Part shown: positions 26,791 to 35,699 of the stretch, piece by piece
Numbering within the stretch: position 1 is the first letter of the stretch
Layout of the letters: each line of letters opens with the position of its first letter
Assembly (NCBI RefSeq): GCF_003075045.1
Contig: NZ_QCZD01000003.1
Location: 868,001-932,000 of the forward strand
Length of the DNA: 64,000 nucleotides
Direction of reading: 5' to 3'
DNA from: Maribacter litoralis
Lineage (GTDB): Bacteria > Bacteroidota > Bacteroidia > Flavobacteriales > Flavobacteriaceae
Position numbers and translations under genes: made by a program
The notes under the pieces: model-generated
What the model was told of the DNA's origin: nothing
Database searches by the model: none
The model's input: only the letters and a program-made list of their open reading frames with translations

Positions 26791-27268
26791 TTTATCTTGT
26801 TGCTTTTTAGCCTTGGTGCTATTTGCTTCCTGCGATAGTAATATTATAAAATCTGAATACAGAACATTGGAAGATGGTGTTTGGAACAAAGATAATATCT
26901 TGGAGTTTTCTCTATCAGAGATGGATACCGTTAACCAGCATGATGTCTTTATCAATGTGAGGAACGACAATACATTTCCATACAGTAATTTATTTATCAT
27001 TGCGGCTTTAACAACACCCGAGGGTGAAGTAACCAAAGATACCTTGGAGTATGCCATGTCTCTACCAGATGGTACTTGGCTCGGTAAAGGTAGCGGCAGT
27101 ATTAAAGAAAATAAATTATGGTATAAGGAAAACATCGTTTTTCCGTCTTCCGGCGTATATACTATTGAGATATCACACGCAATGCGTAAAAATGGTAATG
27201 TTTCTGGTATTATTAATCTCGAAGGTATTACCGATGTAGGTATAGAAGTAACAAAAAGCACCCCTTAA
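26783..27268 (+). CDS. gldH: Gliding motility lipoprotein GldH
   Basis: 161 residues from ATG 26783; the upstream open frame only mirrors the ricT repeat in another frame. Lipoprotein signal ends at FASCDS. The family pattern WNKDNILEFSL, RNDNTFPYSNLF and LPDGTWLGKGSG with GNVSGIINLEGITDVGIEV at the end identifies GldH, which Flavobacterium johnsoniae needs for type IX secretion and gliding. Start overlaps the end of ricT by 8 nt, so translation is probably coupled. The gene is followed 3 nt later by the PBP1A gene. Confidence 0.9.
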   Translation: MRSLSCCFLALVLFASCDSNIIKSEYRTLEDGVWNKDNILEFSLSEMDTVNQHDVFINVRNDNTFPYSNLFIIAALTTPEGEVTKDTLEYAMSLPDGTWLGKGSGSIKENKLWYKENIVFPSSGVYTIEISHAMRKNGNVSGIINLEGITDVGIEVTKSTP

Positions 27269-27271
27269 ACA

Positions 27272-29617
27272 ATGGCAAAAGCGGTAAAGAAGAAAACAAC
27301 CAACAATTTTTCCAAATTCATCTTGTGGTTTTGGATTTTATTTGCATCTGGTATTGCCTTAGTGGCATTAATATTTTTATCTGCCTCTTGGGGGTTGTTC
27401 GGTGAGTTGCCACCCTATGAGTATTTAGAGAATCCACAAACCAATTTAGCATCGCAGATTATCTCTTCAGACGGTAAGCTTCTGGGTAAGTTCTATTTAG
27501 ACGATAACCGTACAGATGTAAAATTTGAAGAGCTTCCCGATAATTTGGTAAATGCATTGATCGCTACAGAAGATGCTCGTTTTAAAGATCATTCCGGTAT
27601 CGATGCCCGTGGTACAGTTAGGGCTTTTGCATATTTAGGTAGTAAAGGTGGTGCCAGTACCATTTCGCAGCAGTTGGCTCGTCAGCTTTTTGTTGGTGTG
27701 CGTTCTAGAAGTAAATTCGATGCGATAAAACAAAAAATTAAAGAATGGGTTCTTGCCATTAGATTAGAGCGTAGCTATACCAAAGAAGAAATTATAAGTA
27801 TGTACTTCAATATTTACGATTTTGGAAATAATGCCGATGGTATTAGATCTGCTGCCCGTATATATTTTGGTAAGGAGCCTAAAGATTTAAAGATTGAGGA
27901 ATCTGCAATGCTGGTGGGTATGTTCAAAAACTCTTCGCTTTTTAACCCTTTGCGTAGGGAAGAAATGGTAAAGACCCGTAGAGATGTTGTGCTTGCGCAA
28001 ATGGCAAAATACGATTACATAACCGAAGCGGAAAAAGATTCTTTACAGGCGATGAAAATGGATATCAATTATAATCCTGAAACGCATAGTGTAGGTCTGG
28101 CAACTTATTTTAGAATGTATTTACAGCGTTTTATGAAAGATTGGATCGATAAAAATCCGAAGCCGGCCATTGGTGATGAATCCGATCGGTATAATCTTTA
28201 TTTGGACGGACTTAAAATCTACACAACAATAGATTCTAAGATGCAGGCTAATGCAGAGGAAGCTGTAAATGAGCATATGACTAAACTGCAAGCCGAATTT
28301 TTTCATCAGAACACTCCAGATAGAAATAAGACTGCTCCGTTTTTAGACATTACGCCAGAAGAAACAAAGTCGATCATGGAACGTGCAATGAAGAATTCAG
28401 ATCGTTGGAAAATCATGAAAAGCGAGGGCAAATCTGAAAAAGAGATTCGAGAGTCTTTTGACAAAAAGACCGAGATGACAGTGTTCGATTGGGAAAGTCC
28501 GACCAAAGAGAAAGATACTATTCTTACCCCAAGAGATTCCATTCGTTATTATAAGGCATTTTTAAGAACTGCTATGATGTCAATGGAACCTCAAACGGGT
28601 CATGTAAAAGCATGGGTTGGCGGTATCAATTATAAGCATTTTCAATATGACAATGTTATTCAAGGAGCTAGGCAAGCAGGATCAACTTTTAAACCTTTTG
28701 TATACGCTGCGGCGATCGATCAATTAAGGCTATCCCCATGTGAAACTCGCCCAGATACCCAGTATTGTATAGAGGCTGGCAAACATGGTAATATGGAGCC
28801 TTGGTGCCCAAGAAACTCCAACCTTAAATATTCTGGTAACAGTTACTCCTTAAAGAAGGCTTTGGCAAATTCGGTGAATACGGTTACCGCCCAGTTAATT
28901 GATGAGGTGGGCCCTAAATCGGTTGTGAGCATGGTGCGTAATCTAGGACTTACGGGTGATATTTTAGAAGTGCCTTCCATAGCTTTGGGTACATTAGATG
29001 TTAATGTATATGAAATGGTTGGTGCATATGGTGCCTTTGCAAACCAGGGTGTTTATGTAAAACCTGTTATGGTTACACGTATTGAAAATAAAGATGGTAC
29101 TGTTTTGTACGAATATGTTCCAGAAACGAAAGATGTATTAAGTAAAGATGTATCCTACGCTATTTTAGATTTAATGAAAGGCGTTACCCAAGGTGGTTCA
29201 GGTACACGTTTACGTACTACTGGTGCAAATAAATGGAGACCCGAGTATGATGAAATTATAACTGGTTATCCATATAAATTAACCAACCCAATTGCAGGTA
29301 AAACAGGTACTACTCAGAATAATAGTGATGGTTGGTTTATGGGTATGGTTCCTAATCTGGTTACCGGAGTTTGGGTAGGTGGTGAAGAAAGATCCGTTCA
29401 CTTTAAAAGTATTACATATGGTCAAGGAGCATCTATGGCTTTACCTATTTGGGGACTATATATGACAAAGAACTATGCTGACGAAGAATTGGGTATTTCA
29501 AAAGAGGACTTTGTAAAACCTGAAAATATGTCCATTGAAATAGATTGTGAGAAGTTTCAAGAGGCTTCGGATAGCGAGACCGATACGGATGATGATTTAG
29601 ATGATCTTGATTTTTAA
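27272..29617 (+). CDS. Penicillin-binding protein 1A (bifunctional transglycosylase/transpeptidase)
   Basis: 781 residues. One transmembrane helix about 20-42; glycosyltransferase GT51 domain about 65-245 with the catalytic glutamate E100 in ATEDARFKDHSG; transpeptidase domain about 430-700 with S471-TFK474, the SVN motif in LANSVNTV and K677-TGT680. An insert rich in Lys/Glu separates the two. Polymerises and cross-links peptidoglycan. Start 3 nt after gldH, a pairing conserved in Flavobacteriia. A terminator follows at 29639. Confidence 0.94.
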   Translation: MAKAVKKKTTNNFSKFILWFWILFASGIALVALIFLSASWGLFGELPPYEYLENPQTNLASQIISSDGKLLGKFYLDDNRTDVKFEELPDNLVNALIATEDARFKDHSGIDARGTVRAFAYLGSKGGASTISQQLARQLFVGVRSRSKFDAIKQKIKEWVLAIRLERSYTKEEIISMYFNIYDFGNNADGIRSAARIYFGKEPKDLKIEESAMLVGMFKNSSLFNPLRREEMVKTRRDVVLAQMAKYDYITEAEKDSLQAMKMDINYNPETHSVGLATYFRMYLQRFMKDWIDKNPKPAIGDESDRYNLYLDGLKIYTTIDSKMQANAEEAVNEHMTKLQAEFFHQNTPDRNKTAPFLDITPEETKSIMERAMKNSDRWKIMKSEGKSEKEIRESFDKKTEMTVFDWESPTKEKDTILTPRDSIRYYKAFLRTAMMSMEPQTGHVKAWVGGINYKHFQYDNVIQGARQAGSTFKPFVYAAAIDQLRLSPCETRPDTQYCIEAGKHGNMEPWCPRNSNLKYSGNSYSLKKALANSVNTVTAQLIDEVGPKSVVSMVRNLGLTGDILEVPSIALGTLDVNVYEMVGAYGAFANQGVYVKPVMVTRIENKDGTVLYEYVPETKDVLSKDVSYAILDLMKGVTQGGSGTRLRTTGANKWRPEYDEIITGYPYKLTNPIAGKTGTTQNNSDGWFMGMVPNLVTGVWVGGEERSVHFKSITYGQGASMALPIWGLYMTKNYADEELGISKEDFVKPENMSIEIDCEKFQEASDSETDTDDDLDDLDF

Positions 29618-29638
29618 GTTATAAAATATGATATTGAT

Positions 29639-29670
29639 AAAGGTCTTGGTATTCGCCAAGACCTTTTTTT
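29639..29670 (+). terminator. Intrinsic terminator after the PBP1A gene
   Basis: AAAGGTCTTGG (29639-29649) pairs with CCAAGACCTTT (29656-29666), loop TATTCG, then a seven-T run. Confidence 0.92.
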
Positions 29671-29722
29671 ATTTTATCCCATTTATATTCGGTATTTTAG
29701 TAACAAGTTAATTAATGACAAA

Positions 29723-30421
29723 ATGATACGTAAAACTGTAAATAATGTAACCGATGCGTTAGCGGGTGTTAAAGATGGAATGACCTTTATGTTAGGTGGA
29801 TTTGGTCTTTGTGGCATACCTGAAAATGCTATTACCGAATTAGTAAGATTAGGTGTAAAGGATATTACCTGTATATCCAATAACGCGGGAGTTGATGATT
29901 TTGGCTTGGGATTATTGTTGCATCAACATCAAATTAAGAAAATGGTTTCTTCTTATGTTGGAGAAAATGATGAGTTTGAAAGGCAAATGCTTAGTGGAGA
30001 GTTGGAAGTTGAGCTAACTCCACAAGGTACGCTTGCTGAAAAGTGTAGAGCGGCACAAGCAGGGTTTCCGGCATTTTATACCCCTGCAGGTTATGGCACA
30101 GAAGTAGCCGAAGGTAAAGAGGTTAGGGAGTTTAATGGTAAGAAATACATTTTAGAAGAAGCTTTTGAAGCAGATTATGCCTTTGTTAAGGCATGGAAGG
30201 GTGATGCTGCCGGAAATTTAATTTTTAAGGGTACGGCAAGGAATTTTAACCCTTGTATGTGTGGTGCCGCTAAAATAACCGTTGCCGAAGTTGAAGAATT
30301 GGTACCTGAAGGTCAGCTTGATCCAAACCAAATTCATATTCCCGGTATTTTTGTGCAACGCATTTTTCAGGGAAAAGATTATGAGAAAAGAATAGAACAA
30401 AGAACTGTACGTCAAAAATAA
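29723..30421 (+). CDS. scoA: 3-oxoacid CoA-transferase subunit A
   Basis: 232 residues, family I CoA-transferase. Glycine-rich opening [15 protein letters not shown] is characteristic of subunit A. With subunit B it moves CoA from succinyl-CoA to acetoacetate or another acid, used in ketone-body and branched-chain amino acid breakdown. Stop is followed 4 nt later by the scoB start, so both subunits are made from one message. Start chosen at 29723 because the family begins IRKTV; upstream ATG at 29716 runs only three codons. Confidence 0.9.
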   Translation: MIRKTVNNVTDALAGVKDGMTFMLGGFGLCGIPENAITELVRLGVKDITCISNNAGVDDFGLGLLLHQHQIKKMVSSYVGENDEFERQMLSGELEVELTPQGTLAEKCRAAQAGFPAFYTPAGYGTEVAEGKEVREFNGKKYILEEAFEADYAFVKAWKGDAAGNLIFKGTARNFNPCMCGAAKITVAEVEELVPEGQLDPNQIHIPGIFVQRIFQGKDYEKRIEQRTVRQK

Positions 30422-30425
30422 GCCC

Positions 30426-31079
30426 ATGTTAGATAAAAACGGAATTGCAAAACGAATTGCACAAGAAGTGGAAGACGGTTACTATGTTAACCTTGGTATA
30501 GGTATACCTACCTTGGTGGCAAATTATGTACGTGATGATATTAGTGTAGAATTTCAGAGTGAAAATGGAATTTTGGGTATGGGACCTTTTCCAATCGATG
30601 GTGAAGAAGATGCCGATTTGATCAATGCAGGTAAACAAACCATTACTGCGTTACCCGGTGCTTCCTTTTTTGATTCGGCTACAAGTTTTGCCATGATTAG
30701 GGGAAAGCATGTAGACCTAACTATTTTAGGTGCCATGGAAGTTGCAGAGAATGGCGATATAGCCAATTGGAAAATACCAGGTAAAATGGTAAAAGGTATG
30801 GGAGGGGCAATGGACTTAGTTGCTTCAGCTGAAAATATCATTGTAGCTATGATGCATACCAATAGGGCTGGTGAATCCAAATTATTGAAACGCTGTAGTT
30901 TGCCTTTAACAGGTGTGGGCTGCGTTAAGAAGATAGTTACCAATTTAGCGGTATTGGAAGTGACAGAAGAAGGTTTTTTGCTTTTAGAAAGGGCTCCAGG
31001 CGTTAGTGTTGAAGAAATTAAAATGGCTACAGAAGGTAAGTTGGTGGTATCTGATGGAGTAAAGGAAATGTCTGTTTAA
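30426..31079 (+). CDS. scoB: 3-oxoacid CoA-transferase subunit B
   Basis: 217 residues. The catalytic glutamate is E46 in FQSENGILGMGP, which forms the glutamyl-CoA thioester. YYVNLGIGIPTLVAN and the later GMGGAMDLVASA are standard. Forms the A2B2-type enzyme with scoA directly upstream. The 31-kb gap region after it has no terminator close by. Confidence 0.92.
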   Translation: MLDKNGIAKRIAQEVEDGYYVNLGIGIPTLVANYVRDDISVEFQSENGILGMGPFPIDGEEDADLINAGKQTITALPGASFFDSATSFAMIRGKHVDLTILGAMEVAENGDIANWKIPGKMVKGMGGAMDLVASAENIIVAMMHTNRAGESKLLKRCSLPLTGVGCVKKIVTNLAVLEVTEEGFLLLERAPGVSVEEIKMATEGKLVVSDGVKEMSV

Positions 31080-31228
31080 GACGGTATTGTATTCATCGGT
31101 AAAATATGTTTTTTAATTTTTTCACAACATATTATATTGCGTACACAACAAATATTAGTGAAATTCAAGGTTACAAATGTATTTTTAGGTCGTAATTAAA
31201 TCCTTAATCTATAAATTACTTAACCACC

Positions 31229-31336
31229 ATGAATTCTCAAACAAACAACATTACACCAGAACATAAGGTACAAGTCTATAGAAATGACTTTTTTAGCGGA
31301 TTTCTACGACTTACTAAAAAGCTATTTATGTTGTAA
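31229..31336 (+). CDS. Possible 35-residue small protein
   Basis: ORF from ATG 31229 to TAA 31336, polar first half then a basic, amphipathic C-terminus (FFSGFLRLTKKLFML). It stands alone in a 492-bp gap and ends 21 nt before a strong terminator, which makes a genuine short transcript likely. Function unknown; a leader peptide or small membrane-associated protein is possible. The rest of the gap, 31080-31228 and 31391-31494, shows no other ORF or RNA. Confidence 0.5.
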   Translation: MNSQTNNITPEHKVQVYRNDFFSGFLRLTKKLFML

Positions 31337-31357
31337 ATAGTCTTTGAAAAAATAACG

Positions 31358-31390
31358 AAAAGAGCGACTTTAGGTCGCTCTTTTTTTTTG
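31358..31390 (+). terminator. Intrinsic terminator after the small ORF
   Basis: AAAAGAGCGAC (31358-31368) pairs with GTCGCTCTTTT (31374-31384), loop TTTAG, followed by a T-run of nine. Confidence 0.92.
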
Positions 31391-31494
31391 TCCTATATCC
31401 ATATTTAAGATTACGGTATGCGATAACTCCTAACTTCATTAACTAGGTGCTCTAAGTTCACAACACTTTTTATAAGTTTTACCACAAATATTAT

Positions 31495-31522
31495 TTTGTA
31501 AGAAAAAGACTACATATATTTG
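31495..31522 (+). promoter_or_regulatory. Promoter for the 31572 lipoprotein
   Basis: TTTG at 31495-31498 and TATATTTG at 31515-31522 (exact -7 consensus), spacer 16 nt, slightly short. Leader about 45 nt. Confidence 0.45.
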
Positions 31523-31571
31523 AATGGTAATTAAAAGTGAATCCCAAATCGCTTTTGAAACTTAACCTAAT

Positions 31572-31937
31572 ATGAAGTATGTATTCAACTGTCTGGTTCT
31601 GATGGTACTAGTTACCTCATGTTCCAAAATAGAGGAGAACAATGACCCCATTATCGGTATTTGGCAGCATACGGTGAAAACTGCGACCAATGAAAATAAA
31701 ATGGTAGTAGATAATGAAGAATGGATTTTTAATGATGTCTATTTAGGTAGGTTTCATGGTTATAAAAATGATCAAGTGGTCTACTTAACAGATTTTAGCT
31801 GGAGTGTTCATGATGGAGTATACATTGTAAGTTACCCAGGTACAGATTTCCCCGACGATTTTGTGAAAATGGAAAAAACCGACGACGGTGTTATTCTCAT
31901 GAGAACAGAAGGAAAATTATTTGCAGAAAAACAATAA
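31572..31937 (+). CDS. Lipocalin-like lipoprotein
   Basis: 121 residues. Lipoprotein signal to LVTSCSK (cysteine about 17). The mature part begins IIGIWQHTV with the G-x-W start strand of small lipocalin-like domains, then alternating strands. Function unknown; such proteins are common, rapidly changing accessory proteins in Bacteroidota. A hairpin and a terminator (31970, 32045) separate it from the GNAT gene. Confidence 0.6.
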   Translation: MKYVFNCLVLMVLVTSCSKIEENNDPIIGIWQHTVKTATNENKMVVDNEEWIFNDVYLGRFHGYKNDQVVYLTDFSWSVHDGVYIVSYPGTDFPDDFVKMEKTDDGVILMRTEGKLFAEKQ

Positions 31938-31969
31938 AAGTTCGCATATGAAAAATGCCCGCGAATTAT

Positions 31970-31994
31970 AATACCGCTTTCATAGAGCGGTATT
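31970..31994 (+). terminator. Hairpin after the lipocalin-like gene
   Basis: AATACCGCT (31970-31978) pairs with AGCGGTATT (31986-31994). No T-run follows, so at best a weak terminator or 3'-end stabiliser. Confidence 0.4.
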
Positions 31995-32044
31995 TAAAAC
32001 AGATAAGTTATCAAATCAACCTTTTTATAGAATTTCCCCCGATT

Positions 32045-32070
32045 AGGAGCAAAGTAATTTGCTCCTTTTT
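32045..32070 (+). terminator. Intrinsic terminator before the GNAT gene
   Basis: AGGAGCAAA (32045-32053) pairs with TTTGCTCCT (32058-32066), loop GTAA, then five T. It lies only 14 nt before the GNAT start codon at 32084, so the GNAT promoter must overlap it or sit upstream with leaky read-through. Confidence 0.8.
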
Positions 32071-32083
32071 CTATTTTAGTAGT

Positions 32084-32608
32084 ATGGAACTCACATATAC
32101 CAAATGTTCTCTTCAGAATGTAGAACAATTAAGATTGATTTCTGAGCAGACCTTCGTAAATGCCTTTGAGAAAGATAATGATCCTTCCGATTTTAAGGAT
32201 TATATAGAAAAAGCTTTTGCCCTTAATAAAATCAAAGCTGAACTTTTAAACCCTGAAAGTGATTTCTACTTTGTATACAGAAATGATGAATTGGCGGGCT
32301 ATTTTAAGCTCAACGTACTTTCTGCGCAATCAGACGTTAAAAGAGATGATAGTATAGAGTTAGAACGCATCTATGTTTTAAAAGCGTATCAAAGTTTAGG
32401 TTTAGGCAAACAAATATTAGATCGCATCAAAAGTTTAGCTCAAGAAAAAAACAAGAAAATGCTTTGGTTAGGGGTGTGGGAAGAAAATACTCGTGCAATT
32501 CAATTTTATCAACGCCACGGATTTCAAAAGTTTGATACTCATCCATATTTCATTGGTACTGATGAGCAGACCGATTGGCTAATGCGCTTTGATTTAAGTA
32601 CTTTGTAA
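32084..32608 (+). CDS. GNAT-family N-acetyltransferase
   Basis: 174 residues from ATG 32084. An open frame starts 129 nt further up but lies across the terminator and codes for no conserved sequence. The acetyl-CoA motif is ERIYVLKAYQSLGLGKQIL (about 100-118, with the Q/R-x-x-G-x-G/A pattern as QSLGLG), followed by the family's NTRAIQFYQRHGFQKF. Substrate unknown (amine, ribosomal protein or polyamine). Monocistronic; the serine hydrolase gene follows after 15 nt. Confidence 0.8.
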   Translation: MELTYTKCSLQNVEQLRLISEQTFVNAFEKDNDPSDFKDYIEKAFALNKIKAELLNPESDFYFVYRNDELAGYFKLNVLSAQSDVKRDDSIELERIYVLKAYQSLGLGKQILDRIKSLAQEKNKKMLWLGVWEENTRAIQFYQRHGFQKFDTHPYFIGTDEQTDWLMRFDLSTL

Positions 32609-32623
32609 CTATAAACAAACTAT

Positions 32624-33772
32624 ATGAAATTACACTTTCTCGCTATCATTTCGCTTATCGCTTTTACCGATTTATATGCACAGGATTATTACTTTCCAGA
32701 TTTAAACGCTAATTGGGAACAACGCGCTGCAAAATCCTTTAAAATAAATGATGCTTCGTTACAGGAGGCTGTAGCCTTTGCCGAGGCAAATGAATATTCC
32801 GGGTCTAGAGATTTACGAATAGCAATTCTAAAGGGGTTTGAAAGAGAACCATTTCATAAAATTCTTGGACCAACCAAAAAACGTGGTGGTCCGGCTGGTA
32901 TGATCCTTAAGAACGGATATATCGTTGCGCAGTGGGGCGATACAAAAAGAGTAGATATGACCTTTAGCGTTACAAAAAGTTTCCTTAGCACGATGGCTGG
33001 TCTTGCAGAAGATGAAGGTCTAATTATCGACACAAAAGATGCAGTAGGAGATTATATTTGGGATGGTACTTTTGACGGAGCCCATAATTCTAAAATTACT
33101 TGGGAACATTTATTACAACAAAACTCCGCTTGGTCTGGAGAATTATGGGGTGGAAAAGATTGGGCAGACAGACCGCCTAGCAAAGGTGGTATTGACGATT
33201 GGAAGTTAGCCACACCTAAAGAACCGGGTACGGTTATGGAATATAATGATGTTCGTGTAAATGTTTTGGCGTATTCGCTAACCCATGTATGGCGTAAACC
33301 AATGCCTATGGTCTTGAAAGAAAAGATAATGGACAAGATTGGCGCTTCTTCTACCTGGCGCTGGTTTGGTTATGATGATGCTTGGACAGTAATTGACGGA
33401 CTAAAAATGAAATCGGTAACGGGCGGTGGACATTCCGGTGCTGGAATATTTATTAGTACTGAAGATATGGCTCGTTTTGGATTACTGTTCCTTAATGATG
33501 GAACATGGAAAAATGAGCGGTTGATTTCTGATGCCTGGATAAAAAAGGCTACCACACCATCAAAACCCAATGTGAACTATGGTTATATGTGGTGGTTAAA
33601 TAAAAAGGGCGACAGACATTGGGAAGGTCTTTCTGAAAACATTTACTATGCTGCAGGTTTTGGCGGTAATTTTATAGTCATTGATAAAGTAAATGATGTA
33701 GTGGTTGTTACACGTTGGCTAGAGCCTAGTAAAATTGGTGAATTTATGACTAAGGTAAACGCGGCTTTTTAG
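32624..33772 (+). CDS. Exported serine hydrolase, beta-lactamase class C/PBP4-like fold
   Basis: 382 residues with signal peptide (about 1-19). Catalytic S115-VTK-118 and the second motif Y207-N208 (EYNDVRVN) are present; the third motif is GGHSGAG in place of KTG, as in esterase-like members. This family includes esterases and D-aminopeptidases as well as true beta-lactamases, so resistance should not be assumed. Gene follows GNAT by 15 nt and converges on the aminotransferase. Confidence 0.82.
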   Translation: MKLHFLAIISLIAFTDLYAQDYYFPDLNANWEQRAAKSFKINDASLQEAVAFAEANEYSGSRDLRIAILKGFEREPFHKILGPTKKRGGPAGMILKNGYIVAQWGDTKRVDMTFSVTKSFLSTMAGLAEDEGLIIDTKDAVGDYIWDGTFDGAHNSKITWEHLLQQNSAWSGELWGGKDWADRPPSKGGIDDWKLATPKEPGTVMEYNDVRVNVLAYSLTHVWRKPMPMVLKEKIMDKIGASSTWRWFGYDDAWTVIDGLKMKSVTGGGHSGAGIFISTEDMARFGLLFLNDGTWKNERLISDAWIKKATTPSKPNVNYGYMWWLNKKGDRHWEGLSENIYYAAGFGGNFIVIDKVNDVVVVTRWLEPSKIGEFMTKVNAAF

Positions 33773-33782
33773 TAAGTAGGTG

Positions 33783-34940
33783 TTAGAGCTTGCATAGAAT
33801 TTCAACAGCTTTTTCTAAAGTTTCCTGTTTTTTGGCAAAACAGAAACGTAGCATATGGTCATTTCTATGGTCAACATTAAACGATGAAATAGGGATTGAT
33901 GCTATCTTATTTTCTATGATTAAACGTTTACCGATAACTTCATCTACTTCCTTAGTTAGCTTGGTATAATCCAATAATTGAAAATAGGTACCTTGGGAAG
34001 GTTTACACTTAAATTTGGATGATTTTATCCCATCTAGAAAGAAATCACGTTTTTTCTGGTAAAAATCATTCAATTCTAAATAGTGAGAGGCATTTTTTAA
34101 ATAGCAAGCCAAAGCGCGTTGTACAGGATGGTCTACACAAAACACATTGAATTGATGCACCTTTCTAAATTCTGACATCAGCTCAGCTGGGGCTACACAG
34201 TATCCTACTTTCCAACCGGTAACATGAAATGTTTTTCCAAAGGATGCGCAAACAATACTTCTATTAACCAAATCTGAAAAGCGCGATGCACTTTCATGTC
34301 CGCGTCCATCAAAAACAATATGTTCATACACCTCGTCACTTAATAGAATTATGTTGGTAGGTTTTAAAATAGCTTCTAACTGTTCCATATCCCATTTAGT
34401 GAGAATGGTTCCACTGGGGTTATGCGGAGTGTTGATAATTACCATTTTGGTTTTGTCGTTTATCTTCTTTTTAAAAGTGGTCCAGTCAATTTTATAATCT
34501 GGAGCATCAAGTTGAAGATAAACCGGAACACCACCATTTAAGACAATAGCGGGCTCATAACAATCGTAAGCCGGTTTTATAACAATTACCTCGTCACCTT
34601 TGCCTACAAAGGCTGTAATGGCCGTAAATATAGCTTCAGTTGCACCTACGGTGATGGTTACTTCGTTTTCTGGATGATAGGTATGTTGATGTAACGATGC
34701 GACTTTGTGTGAAATGATTTCCCTTAAACCATAATAGCCTTGCATAGGTGCGTATTGGTTATGTCCGTTATTTAACGCTTGGCTTACCAACGAGGTTAAT
34801 TTTGGATCTGCTTCAAAATTAGGAAAGCCTTGAGATAGGTCAATAGCATTGTTCTTTCTTGCTAGATTACCAATGGTGGTGAATATGGTAGTTTTTACAT
34901 CTGGCAGTTTAGATGCATCTATAAGTGATTTGTAATCCAT
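33783..34940 (-). CDS. Class I/II aminotransferase, methionine/kynurenine type
   Basis: 385 residues from ATG 34940; the 11 codons upstream are not conserved. Fold-type I PLP enzyme: the Schiff-base lysine is in CASFGKTFHVTGWKVGY and the phosphate-binding arginine in the final block MLRFCFAKKQ. QGFPNFEADPKL and YAPMQGYYGLREIIS are typical of the methionine aminotransferase (YbdL/kynurenine transaminase) group, which returns ketomethiobutyrate to methionine. Followed (3') by the convergent serine hydrolase. Confidence 0.85.
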   Translation of the reverse strand: MDYKSLIDASKLPDVKTTIFTTIGNLARKNNAIDLSQGFPNFEADPKLTSLVSQALNNGHNQYAPMQGYYGLREIISHKVASLHQHTYHPENEVTITVGATEAIFTAITAFVGKGDEVIVIKPAYDCYEPAIVLNGGVPVYLQLDAPDYKIDWTTFKKKINDKTKMVIINTPHNPSGTILTKWDMEQLEAILKPTNIILLSDEVYEHIVFDGRGHESASRFSDLVNRSIVCASFGKTFHVTGWKVGYCVAPAELMSEFRKVHQFNVFCVDHPVQRALACYLKNASHYLELNDFYQKKRDFFLDGIKSSKFKCKPSQGTYFQLLDYTKLTKEVDEVIGKRLIIENKIASIPISSFNVDHRNDHMLRFCFAKKQETLEKAVEILCKL

Positions 34941-34973
34941 ACTAGTAAATGTATGCATTTTACAGAAAGACAT

Positions 34974-35002
34974 AAAAAAAGCCCAACCATTAGGGTGGGC
35001 TT
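34974..35002 (-). terminator. Terminator of the DJ-1/PfpI gene
   Basis: On the minus strand AAGCCCACCC pairs with GGTTGGGCTT around loop TAAT (one mismatch), followed by a run of seven T. Confidence 0.85.
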
Positions 35003-35022
35003 CTCAATTCCACTAAAATGAA

Positions 35023-35568
35023 TTATGCATGTTGCATTTCATGTTTTCCTTCTTTTATCTCTTCAATTAATTTAGAATTAAAAGCAGGTAAATCATCCGG
35101 ATTTCTACTTGTCACAAATCCTTCGTCAACAACAACTTCTTGGTCTACCCAATCAGCTCCTGCATTAATCACATCATCTTTAATGGAATGAAATGAAGTC
35201 ATTTTTCTTCCTTTTACCACTCCGGCACTAATCAGCGTCCAAGGTGCGTGGCAAATTGCCGCTACTGGCTTTTTCAATTTAAAAAAGTCACGTACAAAAT
35301 CCAGTGCCTTTTCTTCTCTTCTTAGTAAATCTGGATTAATTACACCACCTGGTAATACCAAGGCGTTATAATCCTCAGCTCTTACTTCGTTTAAGGTTTT
35401 ATCTACAGTGTAACTGTTAGACCAATTACCATCTGCCCAACCTTTTATTTCATCTTTTTCCAAGCTTACGATATCGACGTTAAAGCCTTCTTTTTCCATC
35501 GCTTCCTTTGGAGATTTTAATTCACTTTCTTCAAATCCATTAGTAGCTAATATTGCTATCCTCTTCAT
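35023..35568 (-). CDS. Type 1 glutamine amidotransferase-like protein, DJ-1/PfpI family
   Basis: 181 residues. The nucleophile elbow is C106-H107 in PVAAICHAPWTLI, and the acidic partner is E13/E14 in TNGFEESEL. This is the YhbO/PfpI subgroup (deglycase or stress-related chaperone function has been reported for it, partly disputed). Single gene with its own terminator. Confidence 0.85.
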   Translation of the reverse strand: MKRIAILATNGFEESELKSPKEAMEKEGFNVDIVSLEKDEIKGWADGNWSNSYTVDKTLNEVRAEDYNALVLPGGVINPDLLRREEKALDFVRDFFKLKKPVAAICHAPWTLISAGVVKGRKMTSFHSIKDDVINAGADWVDQEVVVDEGFVTSRNPDDLPAFNSKLIEEIKEGKHEMQHA

Positions 35569-35699
35569 AATATATAGTTTTTAACGATTAATAATTTCTT
35601 TGATACTAAGTTACATATCAAAGAAGGTAATGTCCGTTAAAGCCTTATTAATAAAGGGTTTGCAAGGGTTAAACATTTATTAAATGAACTTTATAAAAT

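Noticed and set aside
31955-32083. N-terminal extension of the GNAT gene
   Set aside because: The frame crosses a terminator hairpin and codes for no conserved segment.
32624-33772. True beta-lactamase
   Set aside because: The third motif is not KTG and the protein type is wide in function; resistance cannot be claimed.
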